Positions 48,001-59,800 of a stretch of DNA of 64,000 bases are shown here, piece by piece (the stretch's first letter is position 1; each line of letters starts with the position of its first letter). The notes under the pieces were generated by a model. It was not told the origin of the DNA. It saw only the letters and a list, made by a program, of their open reading frames with translations, and made no database searches. Location: contig JAMKCF010000006.1 in the NCBI GenBank assembly GCA_023634235.1, positions 13,124,647 to 13,188,646 of the forward strand, read 5' to 3'. Position numbers and translations under genes: made by a program. The DNA comes from Pisaster brevispinus (Eukaryota > Echinodermata > Asteroidea > Forcipulatida > Asteriidae).

Positions 48001-50844
48001 AAGTTTGTTTATACGGTATATAGCTTACCCTTTTAGTGAGAATGTTGACATCGTCCAACGAACCGTCTTCAGTCTCCTTTGATGTATCCACTAGAAATGA
48101 TGGAGAAAAATGGAGACAAAAATGACATTTAGAGTGCACTGTCAATTGTTAGTGTTTAAAATCGATCCAAGTGCTGCAATTCCACGGCTAAGGTGGCAAG
48201 TTTAAATTCAATTGTTCTACAATTAAAGGTATTTTACAGAATCGGTAAGGATAAAAACATCATTGTTTATTTTTAGTCTAAAAGCTTACTGCTTAAAAAG
48301 TTCATACTAGAACCATTTTTGTCTGTGAAATATTTCCTTTTAAATGAAGTCATATTCGAGAAAACTGTATCTGAAAAAAAACAACAACACTGAGCTGTTT
48401 TCGGTTGTTACAATCAAAATTAAGGACAATGTGTTTCCATGCTGAAAATTTGCATGGTTTTACCCTATTTTCTACCGATTCACACAACGGATTAAGCCCA
48501 ATATCTCACAGGTTTATTATTTCATATAGGGGGCCTATGGTTGATCAAATAAACCACGAACACTGTTTGCGACTATTTTGTCAGCTCTACGAATCCTGTA
48601 TTTTACCTTTAAGATCACTGAATGGCCAGTTGCAACCCTGTTTAGGCTAAGCGTTTGCTTGCGATTGATTGTAAAAAAAACAACAACAACAACATCTTGA
48701 ACTTTTTTATCCTCTGAACACCGCATTGATTTTCAGATGTTCTTCGTTTTGCCACCTTTCGGCTGAAGTAACACATCTTCAGCTTTCAATCTGGGAAGGA
48801 GGTTGAGCTCCAACTGGATCTAATGCCCTATTTATTAACATTTCAATTTGAGTGAAATGGGAAGCTCACTAGATTCTTTTCAATCAGGGGACCGACTATA
48901 GTCACTGTTAACGCGCATTTAGCATCATGGCATGCAGACTTTAAAATTCCACCTTCAGGCAAGTAGATCGGACATCAGCTAAGCGACGTCTATAAGATAT
49001 CTTCTAATTTAAGTGAGGACAAGTAATACCTCGACTGAATTGTAAAAACCTAAACTCTACTCGGTTCAGAACCGATAGGCCTAAGTTTAATTGAATACTT
49101 TTCGCCGTGTAAAACCCACTGGGCACACACCCTCGAGGTCTATCGTCGAAAGATGTGTGTGCAGGTCATCATGGCTCTCCTAATTTGTTCATAGGGTCGA
49201 ATGCTTTACACTGCAAAAACTAGGGTGTTAAACTTGACACCAGGGTGTTTTCACACGAGGCAACATTTTGTCAACATCCAAAACTTCCGATGACATCATT
49301 CTAAGAAAAAATGGGTCTGTACATTTTTGTACGGGGATGTTTTGGTTCATTGCTGACTTTTTCAGAGCGAAATTTGAAACATGACGTCTTTGGATTTTAA
49401 CAACTAAAGGGTCTTTACATTCCAAGGAGATATATTTCGTCAGTCAACATGTCAAATTCAAGGCCGTTTTGAGTGAATATCATTCGAAGTAAAAAATGAA
49501 CCAAAACATCCCCGTACAAAAAATGAACAGACCCATTTTTCTCAGAATGATGCCATCGGATGTTTTGAATGTTGAAAAGTTTTGCAATGGGAGGGTATCG
49601 AATGCAATGGCAATTTACACCATTTTAACGTACGGTTAGAGATTTGTAAATTTTTAAATAATCACACGAGGACTCTATCTGTTAGAAAATGAGTACATCA
49701 CAAAAATGAATTTGACATTTCCCGTCCTCTAGAACGCCGGAGGTTCCCCCACCAGTCATTTATTGTGCTGCTCTTCTCCTTGTCCGTCCGTCTTTAAAAA
49801 CACACACTCTGCGATTTATTACGCGTAAGGTGATAAGACTCAGCCTGGCCTCGCCTGTTGAGCACAGTCTCATTACAAGACGGCAAAAGACTGCCGATGC
49901 GAATACCGTCGGGATACATCGGTAAGTCAGCCCTAAATGTCACATGAATCCAACAGACATATACAGTACACACACAGTGTGTAGTAACACTGTGTATAAT
50001 AAGGTTGGTTTCACCTCCATTATTTCACTGGGCCTCGTTTTCTGAAGCCAGATACTCCAAATCTAATCAAACGCAGCACCGACCTGTTACACAATTTCAT
50101 GGAATCGAAATTGCAAAAAAGGGGCTTTTGCTTTTTATCTCGAAAAGTGTTTAAGAACAGATTGAAATAAACGAGAAAGGATCGAGCAAAAGAAAAATCT
50201 AAGAAGTGGTGACTGCAATCCTTTAACACTGCCTTTCGACCAATATGTTTTTAAGACTCGACTGTTGTTATTTGGTCATGATTTGTTTGCCAATGTGCTT
50301 TAGGGGTTAAATATAAACTAAACGGGGAATGAAGTAAGCTCAACATTTCCGGTGATTTCGTCTGTACACAATAGACTCTCAATGAAGAAGTATTCTTCAA
50401 ACAGTTGCAAATCCCCAATAATACAAAAAACAAAAAAACAAACCAACAACAACATAAAAAAGGCTAAATTATCGACGTTCTCCCTTAACAGCGGTCCGCT
50501 GACCAAAATGCAAAAGTTCTCAAGTGGTCCAACGGGCCGGTTCTGTGTTGAAAAGCGTCTCTATTATAAATCATAAATTAGTGGGAAAACTAACGGCCTT
50601 GTAAAAGTTAAGGGCAAACCCTGAAATATCGCATTTCCAGCAGGGGAGTCCGCCGCTTTCAGTGAATCTACCAAAGCAAACCGCACGCTGGTCATTCTAT
50701 GTTCAGCCGATTGATAAAGCCCGCCGTCCCCCTTGCAGTGAGACGACAATTCACCCCAATTCCAGCATTCTTACCTTTCACGTTTATCAAGAAAACTGCT
50801 GACACAACGAACGCGATAAATATCCTTCCACGAAAGTTACCCAT
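39079..50844 (-). CDS. Secreted Asp/Glu-rich acidic protein, 569 aa (signal-peptide form)
   Basis: Five exons join in phase (minus strand): 50844-50775, 48090-48029, 41076-40366, 40076-39284 and 39152-39079 (TAG). The first encodes MGNFRGRIFIAFVVSAVFLI, a basic n-region and a 13-residue hydrophobic core typical of a signal peptide, although the cleavage site is weakly defined. Residues 24-66 are mixed and partly helical (DVNILTKRVDEVADVNDQL). From about residue 75 to 530 the protein is dominated by runs of Asp with Glu, broken by short mixed linkers. The C-terminus (EDDFIGQLQHVADNKSQR) is less acidic and has no KDEL-type retention signal. Such proteins bind calcium or mineral; in an animal with a calcitic skeleton a matrix role is plausible, but composition alone cannot show homology. 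I do not recognise a named family. The Asp runs are GAT/GAC repeats, so length probably varies between alleles. Confidence 0.8.
41549..41853. mobile_element. MITE containing another MITE
   Basis: The outer ends AAGCCCGGTTCGTACTTCAC and the complement of GTGAAGTAAGTACGAATTGG continue through GCGAAAGCGAAT. The inner element (41615-41795) has perfect 17-bp ends, ACAATAGACCTTATGCA and its complement. It lies in an intron of the acidic gene. Confidence 0.88.
41866..42008. mobile_element. MITE with GGGGNCGATTTCACAAAG ends
   Basis: GGGGTCGATTTCACAAAGCA at the left is matched by TTTGTGAAATCGGCCCC at the right. A central ATCTTATGATGAG/ACTTTGCTTAG block fills the middle. It lies about 12 bases from the preceding nested MITE. 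Confidence 0.85.
42411..42500. repeat. Short inverted-repeat element
   Basis: CCCTTTCACACGAG at the left and CTCGTGTGAAAGG at the right enclose a smaller hairpin (GCAATTTAGC / GCTAAATTG). Confidence 0.7.
42783..42976. mobile_element. MITE, GGGCCCAATTTCATAG family
   Basis: GCCCTATTTCAATGAAGCTG at the left faces CTCTATGAAATTGGGTCC at the right, with GCTTAAGCAG at both shoulders. Confidence 0.85.
44003..44140. mobile_element. MITE, GGGCCCAATTTCATAG family, one-ended copy
   Basis: GGCCCAATTTCATAGAGCTG begins the copy and GGTAGTTTGGCTGGTAACCT lies inside. The right end is missing. Confidence 0.75.
44890..45012 (+). mobile_element. SINE tail fragment
   Basis: CATAGCTCTGCATAGGCCTA and GTGCTTTGGGACGCCCTTGA with CGGGTGTG correspond to the tail of the SINE at 28695-29040. 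Confidence 0.55.
48240..48510 (+). repeat. Interspersed repeat, copy 1 of an inverted pair
   Basis: GGTAAGGATAAAAACAT, then TTTAGTCTAAAAGCTTACTG, then GAAGTCATATTCGAGAAAAC and GCATGGTTTTACCCTATTTT occur here. They occur in the same order on the opposite strand at 62540-62817. Confidence 0.8.
49256..49590. mobile_element. Foldback element with about 95-bp arms
   Basis: The left arm has CAACATCCAAAACTTCCGAT and ATGGGTCTGTACATTTTTGT with GTACGGGGATGTTTTGGTTC. The right arm (49495-49590) carries their complements. About 140 bases lie between the arms. It lies in an intron of the acidic gene. Confidence 0.85.
50775..50844 (-). CDS. Signal-peptide exon, alternative 5' exon of the acidic gene
   Basis: The exon begins at the ATG (50844) and ends after AAAG at a GTAAGA donor, phase 1. 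It matches the phase-1 acceptor at 48090 and creates a Val codon at the junction. It lies between upstream exons 53896-53821 and downstream exon 48090-48029, so a transcript starting here would bypass the upstream exons. The promoter would lie just right of 50844; I see no clear TATA box. Confidence 0.72.
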
Positions 50845-53820
50845 AGTGCCTTCTTCCTTGGGTTTCAACCGATACTTTCTAGGACTCTTCCGTCCGAAAC
50901 AAAACGAAACTCGACTTAGGGTGTTACCAAGAAGAAAACGAAGCTAGACTACACGGTATGCGCAGGAAGGTCACAAATTCCCCCTCTCACAAAATGGTAC
51001 ATGCCAATGTAAAGGTCAGTGACTTCATCACAGATATTCAAATGTTCATCAGGTAAAATAATGTATTCTGTGATGAAACGCGCTTTCATTTTATCTGTCT
51101 ATGCTGCCATTTTATTTGTATTCTGTGCTGTTTCAATGTCAGAGGAAAACAAGAATCTTGCTTTCCCGAACCTCACTGCTGTGATGTTGTAGACATTGAG
51201 TTCCATCATCACTGTAGATTCATCGTCATTTCTTAATTTGATTTTTGGAATGTTCATAATGTCTACAACATGCACTCGATACACGGTATCGAAGTGAACG
51301 AAAGTATAAGGCACACACTCAGGTCGCACACATTATAGATTGGATGACGAAGTCTTCTGTGAAAATTACCCGAACGGGCAATTTCATCAAAATAGCCAAT
51401 GGCACAACAATATCCAACACGGAAAAACAAGCTACATGAAGACAAAAATCAAACTTGGCTAACGGCAATGCCTCTGTAATATACCCTTACAGAACAGACT
51501 TTGTCAGTCTAGTTATTCTTCAAGATATCTTTGCTCTGCTGGCATTTCCTCTTCGAGGGACGCATTGAGTATACATTGTTGACATAGCTGGGCATGTCAG
51601 GGGTCTTGATGATGACACCCGGTAGACACTGAGAGGTCGTCCCCAAGAGATTTTATTTCACGTCAGAGAATGGAATATGCAAATTCAAGGACTGAAACAA
51701 AATGTGTTGAGACAACATGTCATTCAATAGGCCGACATACACAAGCCTCGTTTTCGGGACTCCGTGACGTCATTATTCCCTGCATCCGTGGTCAATGCAA
51801 TTCAGTTTAATTTAATTGCATTCGTTGGTCTCTTCCAGGGAGCATTTTAACCTGATAGTAAAACGATGAAACACACGAATTCGCTGAGCAGATTTCGTTT
51901 TGTCAACATTTGCAGACCAAAACAAATCATTGCAACTTTATCTTGAAACGTGAGTTGACTGTTTGATACTATAGGCAAGCAACTCTATTATAACAGCTCC
52001 CCAATAGTAAAAAAAAATCCATCTCGAAACAAAAATTTTGCTTAGCGGATGATGTGGTGGGTAGCAAAAACTCCCCAAAACAAACAATTAATAAACTAAC
52101 AAAATAACAATAAAACAAAAACCTCCCTTATAGCAATTCGGGAAAATAATTGTTAACTTACGCCTAGGCTATAAAAGACAGTCAGCCAAATTATATATGT
52201 AAAATAACTAGGTCATTATTTTCGTGCGTCAACACAATTTTTATTATTGTTATTTGCCACAGCCGATTTCCACCCCTCCCTGTGACGGTAAACCCTGATT
52301 GGCTAACACCGGCGGTTAAAGTAATTGTAATGCTTCAGCATCATTGGCTGTACGGAGGCCCATGTAGATCAAGGCCAGACTCCATGACGACTACAACATT
52401 GTATATAGATCGTTCAATGTTCAAGCCAGGTGCAGCGTCTAATACAAGACACCGTAATTTGTCAACCGATCACACTTGACAAAACAACACGGGCATTAAC
52501 TAGCACATTTACATCTGTGCCTTTGTATTGCACTTGTTCTAAATTTGTATATTGTCCCCAGACCATTTTTTTGCCACATCCCTTTTTCGTGAGAGAGAAC
52601 AAGAGAGAGAGAGAGGGGGGGGGGGGGGGGGGAGAGAAGAGAAAAAGAAAAAAAAAACCTACAACAGGCTGCAGGAAATATCTATATCCCAAGGAACTTT
52701 GTGATTTTTTTTCAATACAATTTTCTGAGCCTTTCCTTATCCTCGACGGTGTCCCTTTTGGCAGCAGCTGACATCAAAGCAGCGTTGCCTCGGAAAGACT
52801 TTCAAGATGATCCGCGGAGGAAAGCAGATCTTTCTGTTTGACTGATGCCCAGGATATTAGCTAATTAGCATTACTTCCAATACAGCTGATGCCGTGAAGA
52901 TTCATAAGTTATTGATAGCAACTTTCCGCAGTTTATTATTTTCGTTGGCCGTATGTATGTGAGTCTTGGGCGATATAACCTGTGACGTCACAATGTACAA
53001 AAGACCCACACAGCCTGGACTTCATGTTGGCATGGATTGTACACAGCCCGATTGAAGAAACAAAATCTTGCATTTTATGGAGACTGCACTGTCTGATTTT
53101 TATCAACTTTTGATATGAAGAAAGAGGGTACGTCTGAAAACTTGTCCGGCTGCTATTTTTATAACTCTTGAACTTAATATGGGCATTCATGCAATGTGAA
53201 ACGTCCCATATATGACCACTGCAGTGTATTGCCTGCCAAGAAATGCCCTGGAATCTACAAAGTCACTCCTTTTGAAAACAAAGGATACACATATTTGGCT
53301 CCAGCCAAATGCATTAATTGTGTGTTAAATAGGGGTCACTTTGTTAGCAGGTGGGGGCCCATGAGTCCTATTTTAGCAAACGAGGTCACAGTATTAAATA
53401 GCTTCATTTATACTGACACTACGTTTCGAATAATAAGCTCACCTTAACATAATATGAATATGCAACAAAGTTTTGCATATTCATAACACAGGCCTGGAAT
53501 TTCATCTTTGAAAGGGCAAGGTCATTCTCAATTTGCAAAGGGCACTTCCATGAACAATCTTAAAGTCTATGTGAAACTCCTAGAAGCCACAATGAAGGGG
53601 CACCAAGGCTATTGTATTTGTAATGTAAAAGTGAAACCGGGGACAGTGCTAGGGGGATGGCCTCCCAGTCCGTGACCTCCGTGTAGTTCCAGGCATGATA
53701 ACATTCATATCAATGAATGCAAATTGCGTAATACACTTTCTGATTTGTTGCTCTTCGTTCAGTTTAAATAATTAACACATGGGCAGTGACGTCACGAAGT
53801 ATAATTTGTTGTAAAATCAC

Positions 53821-56800
53821 CTTCATTTGACTCGCTTTTCATCAGTTCATCTCTGAGTTCGTGGATCATGGCCAAGGAATCCTTCTTTTTGAAGAACTGA
53901 AAGAAAAAAAAACAATTAAAATGAATACAAATTATTATTAAAATCTGGTAAAAAGGAAGACTTGATCAAACACGTATAAATATATTTATCAAAAACTCGT
54001 TGCCCAAATTTACATTTTCATATTAAACGCTTTCAAAACCTGTGGGGAAAAAAGACAGGAAAACATCTGAATAATTTAGATTTTTCTATACTTGCATTTT
54101 TTTTTCTTCTTCAGTTTTCTATCTCGTCATTCTTCGCTGGTTGTTGATATGATTCAAACTTAAATCCACAAACTAATTTGAAAGAGGGTTTGGTCAACCA
54201 TTCTTTCTTTACATGTAATTTCTGTTAGTTACGGTTAGTCTCACCTCGTTGACACAGTCCGGTAGTTGGTCTGGATTCTTGAAGATTAGCAGCACACAGT
54301 CATACTTGTTTGGGGCACGAGCCTGTACAAATAAATCATAGATGGCGGCTGAGCTCAAGACTATAGTCAACCTCTGGTAAAGGTTCATTAGATTGAGACG
54401 CTACCATAACAAAATAGCCTTTTACCAAGTCGCACACGACATCAAATAAAATGTAACATCATGCATGAAAGAAGACGAATGGCACGAATGGCGCAAACGC
54501 TATCATTATGCCTTTTGTGATGACGCACCCATTGGGATGAATGCGAATTGACAGAAGGCTATAGGTCTGAAAGAAAACGAAGATGTTAAGTGAGTAACCA
54601 AAATAATGCAAAACATGTCTAGATTTAGCAGTGAAATACAAACAAATGTATACCACACTGTCGCATCATTATTCACCTTGTTACTGAAACTAGTCACACC
54701 TGATGACTGTCGACATAACAAAACACAAAATCCGTATTTCATTAAATGGGCCAACCTGGTTAATATTTACGATGACGTCACCTTACCCCAGACGCCGGTA
54801 TATCTTGAACATTGTACCATAGCCTGGATTTCTCCTTCAACCCGGGGCCAAACGATATGATGGTTTGCGTATACAGTTCCACAGGCTAACCAGACCACAG
54901 TAGCCATGATTGAAATCCATTAAGCTCGATTTCATAGTATTACGTGACTCAACTCCATCAAGGGCCGGTATGATTAATCGTGCACAAACCGCTTTAGTCA
55001 CAAAATAACATAATTGACATTTTTATACGGTGTTCAACTTGTCTAAGATTTCTCTTTCATATTAACCACAGCTTTTCAAATAACACATGAAACAACTAAA
55101 AACGGACATTCATTCGGTACCCAATGTTTATTTTTAATATGCACGTAGCTCTTAAAGGCAGGGTGAACTTTTGGTAATTACTCCTTAAGTTAATAAACAT
55201 AAACACTTCTTGGTAAAGAGCAATGGAGCTCGAACTGTTGATATTATGAAACATTGTTAGAAACGACCTCCTTTGAAGTATTGCAGTTTAAGAGAAAGAG
55301 GTAGTTTTTCACACACAAATTTGAATCTGAGAAAGGCTTCAGGCATGAAGCCTTTCTCAGGCGTGTGGAAGCCCACACTTTCTGTGCAGCAAGGGTGGCT
55401 TTCTTTTATTATTTTCTTGCAACTTCGATGACCAGTTTAGCCAAATTTTTCACAGGTTTGTTTATATTTATGCATACACCAATTCAGGATACATTAAGTG
55501 AGGATACTTGTCTTTGAAAATTACAAAAAGTATACCCTGCCTTTAACTCTGATGCGCAACCATGTTTACTTACTTCTCCTTACCCAATCAGTTCGAGATA
55601 AGAATAGTTTTAATAAGAGAGAGTGAAACAAAAGCCCTCCAGCGTAAATAAAAAAAGCATAAATACATGTAAACTGGAAGACATGATATAATGAAGTCGT
55701 CACAATAGTCTTATTTCGCCACTTCAACATCAGGTAATCCCCATTCCAACTCGTAATACTTTCATTTTGTTTCTGAACACTGGTGTTAAATTTCTCTCAG
55801 CCTCCCATCACCAATAATTTAGCAACCCAAATTTCTCTCCAGAATTTGGTGACACATCCCGTCAAAAAAGGTCGCATTTCGAGACTGAGTTTCTATTTCC
55901 AGTCTTGAAAAGTGAAAACAACCCTTTAGTGACGTGATACATCACCTCTTGCAGCCAAACATCACCGAAATATTCTAAAGCTTGACAAAATCACAACTGC
56001 TTCACGATGTGTTTCGATTTCTCTCTCCTTATTTTCTAAACCTTGGTCATGTTTTAGCCCTTTTGCTTGTTTTTCTACTATTAAAATCAACACAACCAAA
56101 ACCAGGCATAAAATGCAAAGGAGTCTGATGCCTTAATGATATAACAATCACAATCATGCTATTGCACACAGGGAACACGACAAAGGTCTGAGGGTCTATT
56201 TATATGTTAGAGCAGGTTGGCCACATACCCTGACAGCCTTCCCAAAGGGCCTTTTCCAAACCTCGGCTTAGGATCCGTCTCAGGCTTCAGGCTTTGTTTG
56301 ATGTTGGAAACACCGTACAAAATGTACACTGCTTTAAAATTGATGACGGAGCCCAAGCCGGAGCCAGAGCCGAGGTTTGGAAAAGGCCCCAAGCTAGACG
56401 TCAGCCACGTGGCCCCCAGTTAATGAATTATTCATATAACGTGATGAACCCGGGTTACAATTTCACCAGGCCCCTATCCAGAGCTGTGCATAAATCGATC
56501 CATAAATAGATAGTGGTGAACAAGCTCGTTTGAGTCCGGGAAGCGCTGTTTTTTCTTAATCTAATTATATTCACCGTGGGAAGATACATTGCCTGTCCAT
56601 ATCTGCAGATTATTTTGAAACGAAATGTTGGGGACTTCTGGCTTCAGGCGGCGTTCTTGACGATCGTAAAACAACAATCGAGCTTCAAATCGCGTCTTTG
56701 CTTTCAATCTCCAAAGTGAAAGAACCCCAGGGAGAATATTTTCTTAGAAAACGGGATGTTCGTCCTGGAAACATACACAGTATGCTATTTAAGATAACAC

Positions 56801-59800
56801 TTCTCATTGTAAACCATGCATCCCGAATTCACAAGGAGCATTATACACGAATACCCCGATTATAAAACAGCTTGATAAAATACTATTCCAGTATTCTGCG
56901 TTATATTACTGTATTATTGGTGCCGTTAGTCCTGGGCCTCCCCCCCCCCCCGTAAACCGCGGCTTCGAATTTGGCTGGAGCTAGTCAGCCGCTTTGAGAC
57001 GGTTTGTTTTTGGCACAGGACTACAAATTTATAGACAAAGCCGGTTTTTGGTATTTGGAGGACCTTGTTGCAAATAAATCCTACCCGTGAAATATTTAAA
57101 ATGGACACCGCGCGTGCGCACTAGCACTACTGGTTGGCAAAATGAAGGAACATCTCGCGTTTGTGTATAGGCTGATGGTGGCGTGACGCATACGCGTTTG
57201 CACAACTAGTACCTAGTGCACAACTCTATGGCGTTTGCCCACCAATAGTGTCTGCACGCATTCGTGAATGCAATTAGCACATTTCATGGGGAGGCTAATT
57301 ATAACAGTAATTGGGCATATATTAAGATTTGGTTGCGTGGAAGTATGTTGTAATCCTGCGGTACTTTGGAAATAAACTCTCAAGATTTATACAGTTCTGA
57401 TTGCGTAACAGTTCAATGTTTCGATCAGTCCTTCCTGACCATCTTCAGCAGAAAAGATGGAATCTCTGATGCTGTATGCTGCCTGAATGCATTGTGAATG
57501 GGTAACATTACGCCATGTACATTAAACACTATATACAACACAATAATTCAATCCACATGCGAAACAAGAGCAATAATTGCATTAGTCTGAATATTTATAA
57601 TTACCGTTATAATTAAAACACCTGTCTCTATCTCTGCACTGAGGACTGAACAGACATCAAGATTAGCCTGCTATTGCCTGGAGTGAGAGACTCAATAATC
57701 AATGTGTGTGTGTGGGGGGGGGGGGGGGGCGCATTACATGCCTCTGGTCACTGAGCGTCTTCAAGCCTCAGTCAATAATAAGGATGCTTCTAGAAACTGC
57801 ATGAATACAAGCCACAGGGAACTCCCTTGATAGCTTACTCAAAACTTTCAATTGAACAAATTTTATTGTGAAGGGACTTTCAACATGTTGACTTTCCAAC
57901 TACAACCTTATTACGAATGCGTGTATGTACCCTGTCTGTGCACTATAGTCAGGCAGTCATGCCACGAACCGACCTTTGACATCAAAGATGGCGGCCAATG
58001 CAAGGGGTATATTGGGTATTTTGCTTTTTGAGGAAAAACTAAACCGGTTTAAAGATGTTCATTTGAAGTTAGTCATGTAACGTACTATTTTAAATAAGTA
58101 TGAATCTTGCAACGTTCAGCTCAGCTAGAAAACTTGACATGGTAAAACATTTATAGGGAAATGGTTTATCTGTATTTAAGTAACTGGTCTGGGGATTTAG
58201 AGTCAAACATAGTTTATGCCACTCTGTGGAACTTTATTTGACGATTTTCTGTACAACGGCGTTATTGAACAGTTTCACGACGCTTAGGAGCGCTAGGATC
58301 CTGTCCGCCATTTTCGGGTCCAAAATGTACATAAAGGAATTGTGTCCCATTAGAGCGGAAATGGTGAACACGCATGTTGCGGTGGTGCGTTCAAGGGCGT
58401 CGATGGGTGGGGGACGGGGGGGGGGGGGACATGTCCCCCTCACTTTTTAGACTGGAGGGGACAGCATATCAGATGTCCCCCCCACTTTTTGATTGACTGT
58501 TCATTAGAAATATGCAACAAAATATAAAAATATACACCATTTTCTTGATTTAATATTTCATTACAATTTTTGTTCAAATAAAGTAATAGCGAACAAAAAA
58601 TGGTGAAATGTTTTTTTCATTATCTTTTTTCTGATGGACCACGCGCAGAATGGTATTTTGGGCCTATTATGTTAGATGTATTTTTTCAAGACTTGCTCGC
58701 CCGTCCCCCCTACTTTTCAGTAGCGATCGACGCCCTTGGGTGCGTTCCGCGTTGTGCAAGGGGTATTTGTGATTGCATTTTAACACCCCATCCAATGCGG
58801 AATATCCGCTGTTCACTGAAAACAAAAAGAGCAGAACAAGAATCCCACTGGGATACGTCATTCTTTGTAAAACGATGTTTTTCTAATTGGAGTAAAGTAA
58901 ATGCGTTGCACGCGGATACGACGTTAAAATGCGTGCAACTCTCGCGAATCGTGCGCTGGGAATAAAGTTGTGAAGTGCGAATTCGCTTCGCATTTGAATT
59001 AGCATGAACCGCGCGTTGGTGATGCACCGAAGTGTGTGATCTATCTACTGTTAATTACCATGATTAATAAACACTAATTCAGTCAAGCCAATTATATGTC
59101 AAACTTTTAGATTTGTACGCATATCTTAAAAATATGTATGGTACAAATGCAATTTAAGAAATTAAGATACGCCGGTTTGTGACGCGTCTGAAAATGGTGC
59201 CGTGGCCTCGGTTTTTAGAACATTGACTTTAATGTTTGCAAACAAAAAGGCCGAAATTTTTTGGTAAAACGTTGTGGTTTTGGTAAAACTATTTTTCGGC
59301 CCTATTTTACGGCACTGGTCTGCTTACCGTGGAATTCTGCGCGTATGTATGATCACTTTTCTCTGCTTACAGGGTTAGCGCCAAATTTCTGCTATCTGGT
59401 TACGCCACTGCATTGAATGTTATATACCAAATGTACCATCATGTGCCTTTAGCTTTTATTAGCTCGACATTAATGACTTTTGGCCAAGTCAACATTCGAA
59501 AAAATTGTTACAGCTAACTAAAAAATGGATATTAAACATCCCACGTTATAGACGCAGGACCTTTCAATCAAACGATTCTCTTTTTAATGACGGAGGAGCA
59601 CCAGGAAACAAAATGGCGCTACCTACGTCATGTATTAATAAAGTTAATTACTAGCGTGGAACAGATCTACTTTAGACAAAACAAGTTTTAATTAATTATA
59701 CGAACAACTCTCTTCCCCCTATATATCCAGGTGCTTTAGCACAAAGTAGGCCTGTACGGTATAATAACGGTAAATGTTCTGATCAAAAAGAATTGGCCTT

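Noticed and set aside
50699..50947. Plus-strand ORF of 82 residues
   Set aside because: It is antisense to the signal-peptide exon, which has better splice and coding evidence.
51099..51445. Minus-strand frames of 76 and 60 residues upstream of the signal-peptide exon
   Set aside because: Overlapping frames without recognised motifs. They could be a 5' UTR or transposon remnant but cannot be supported as coding.
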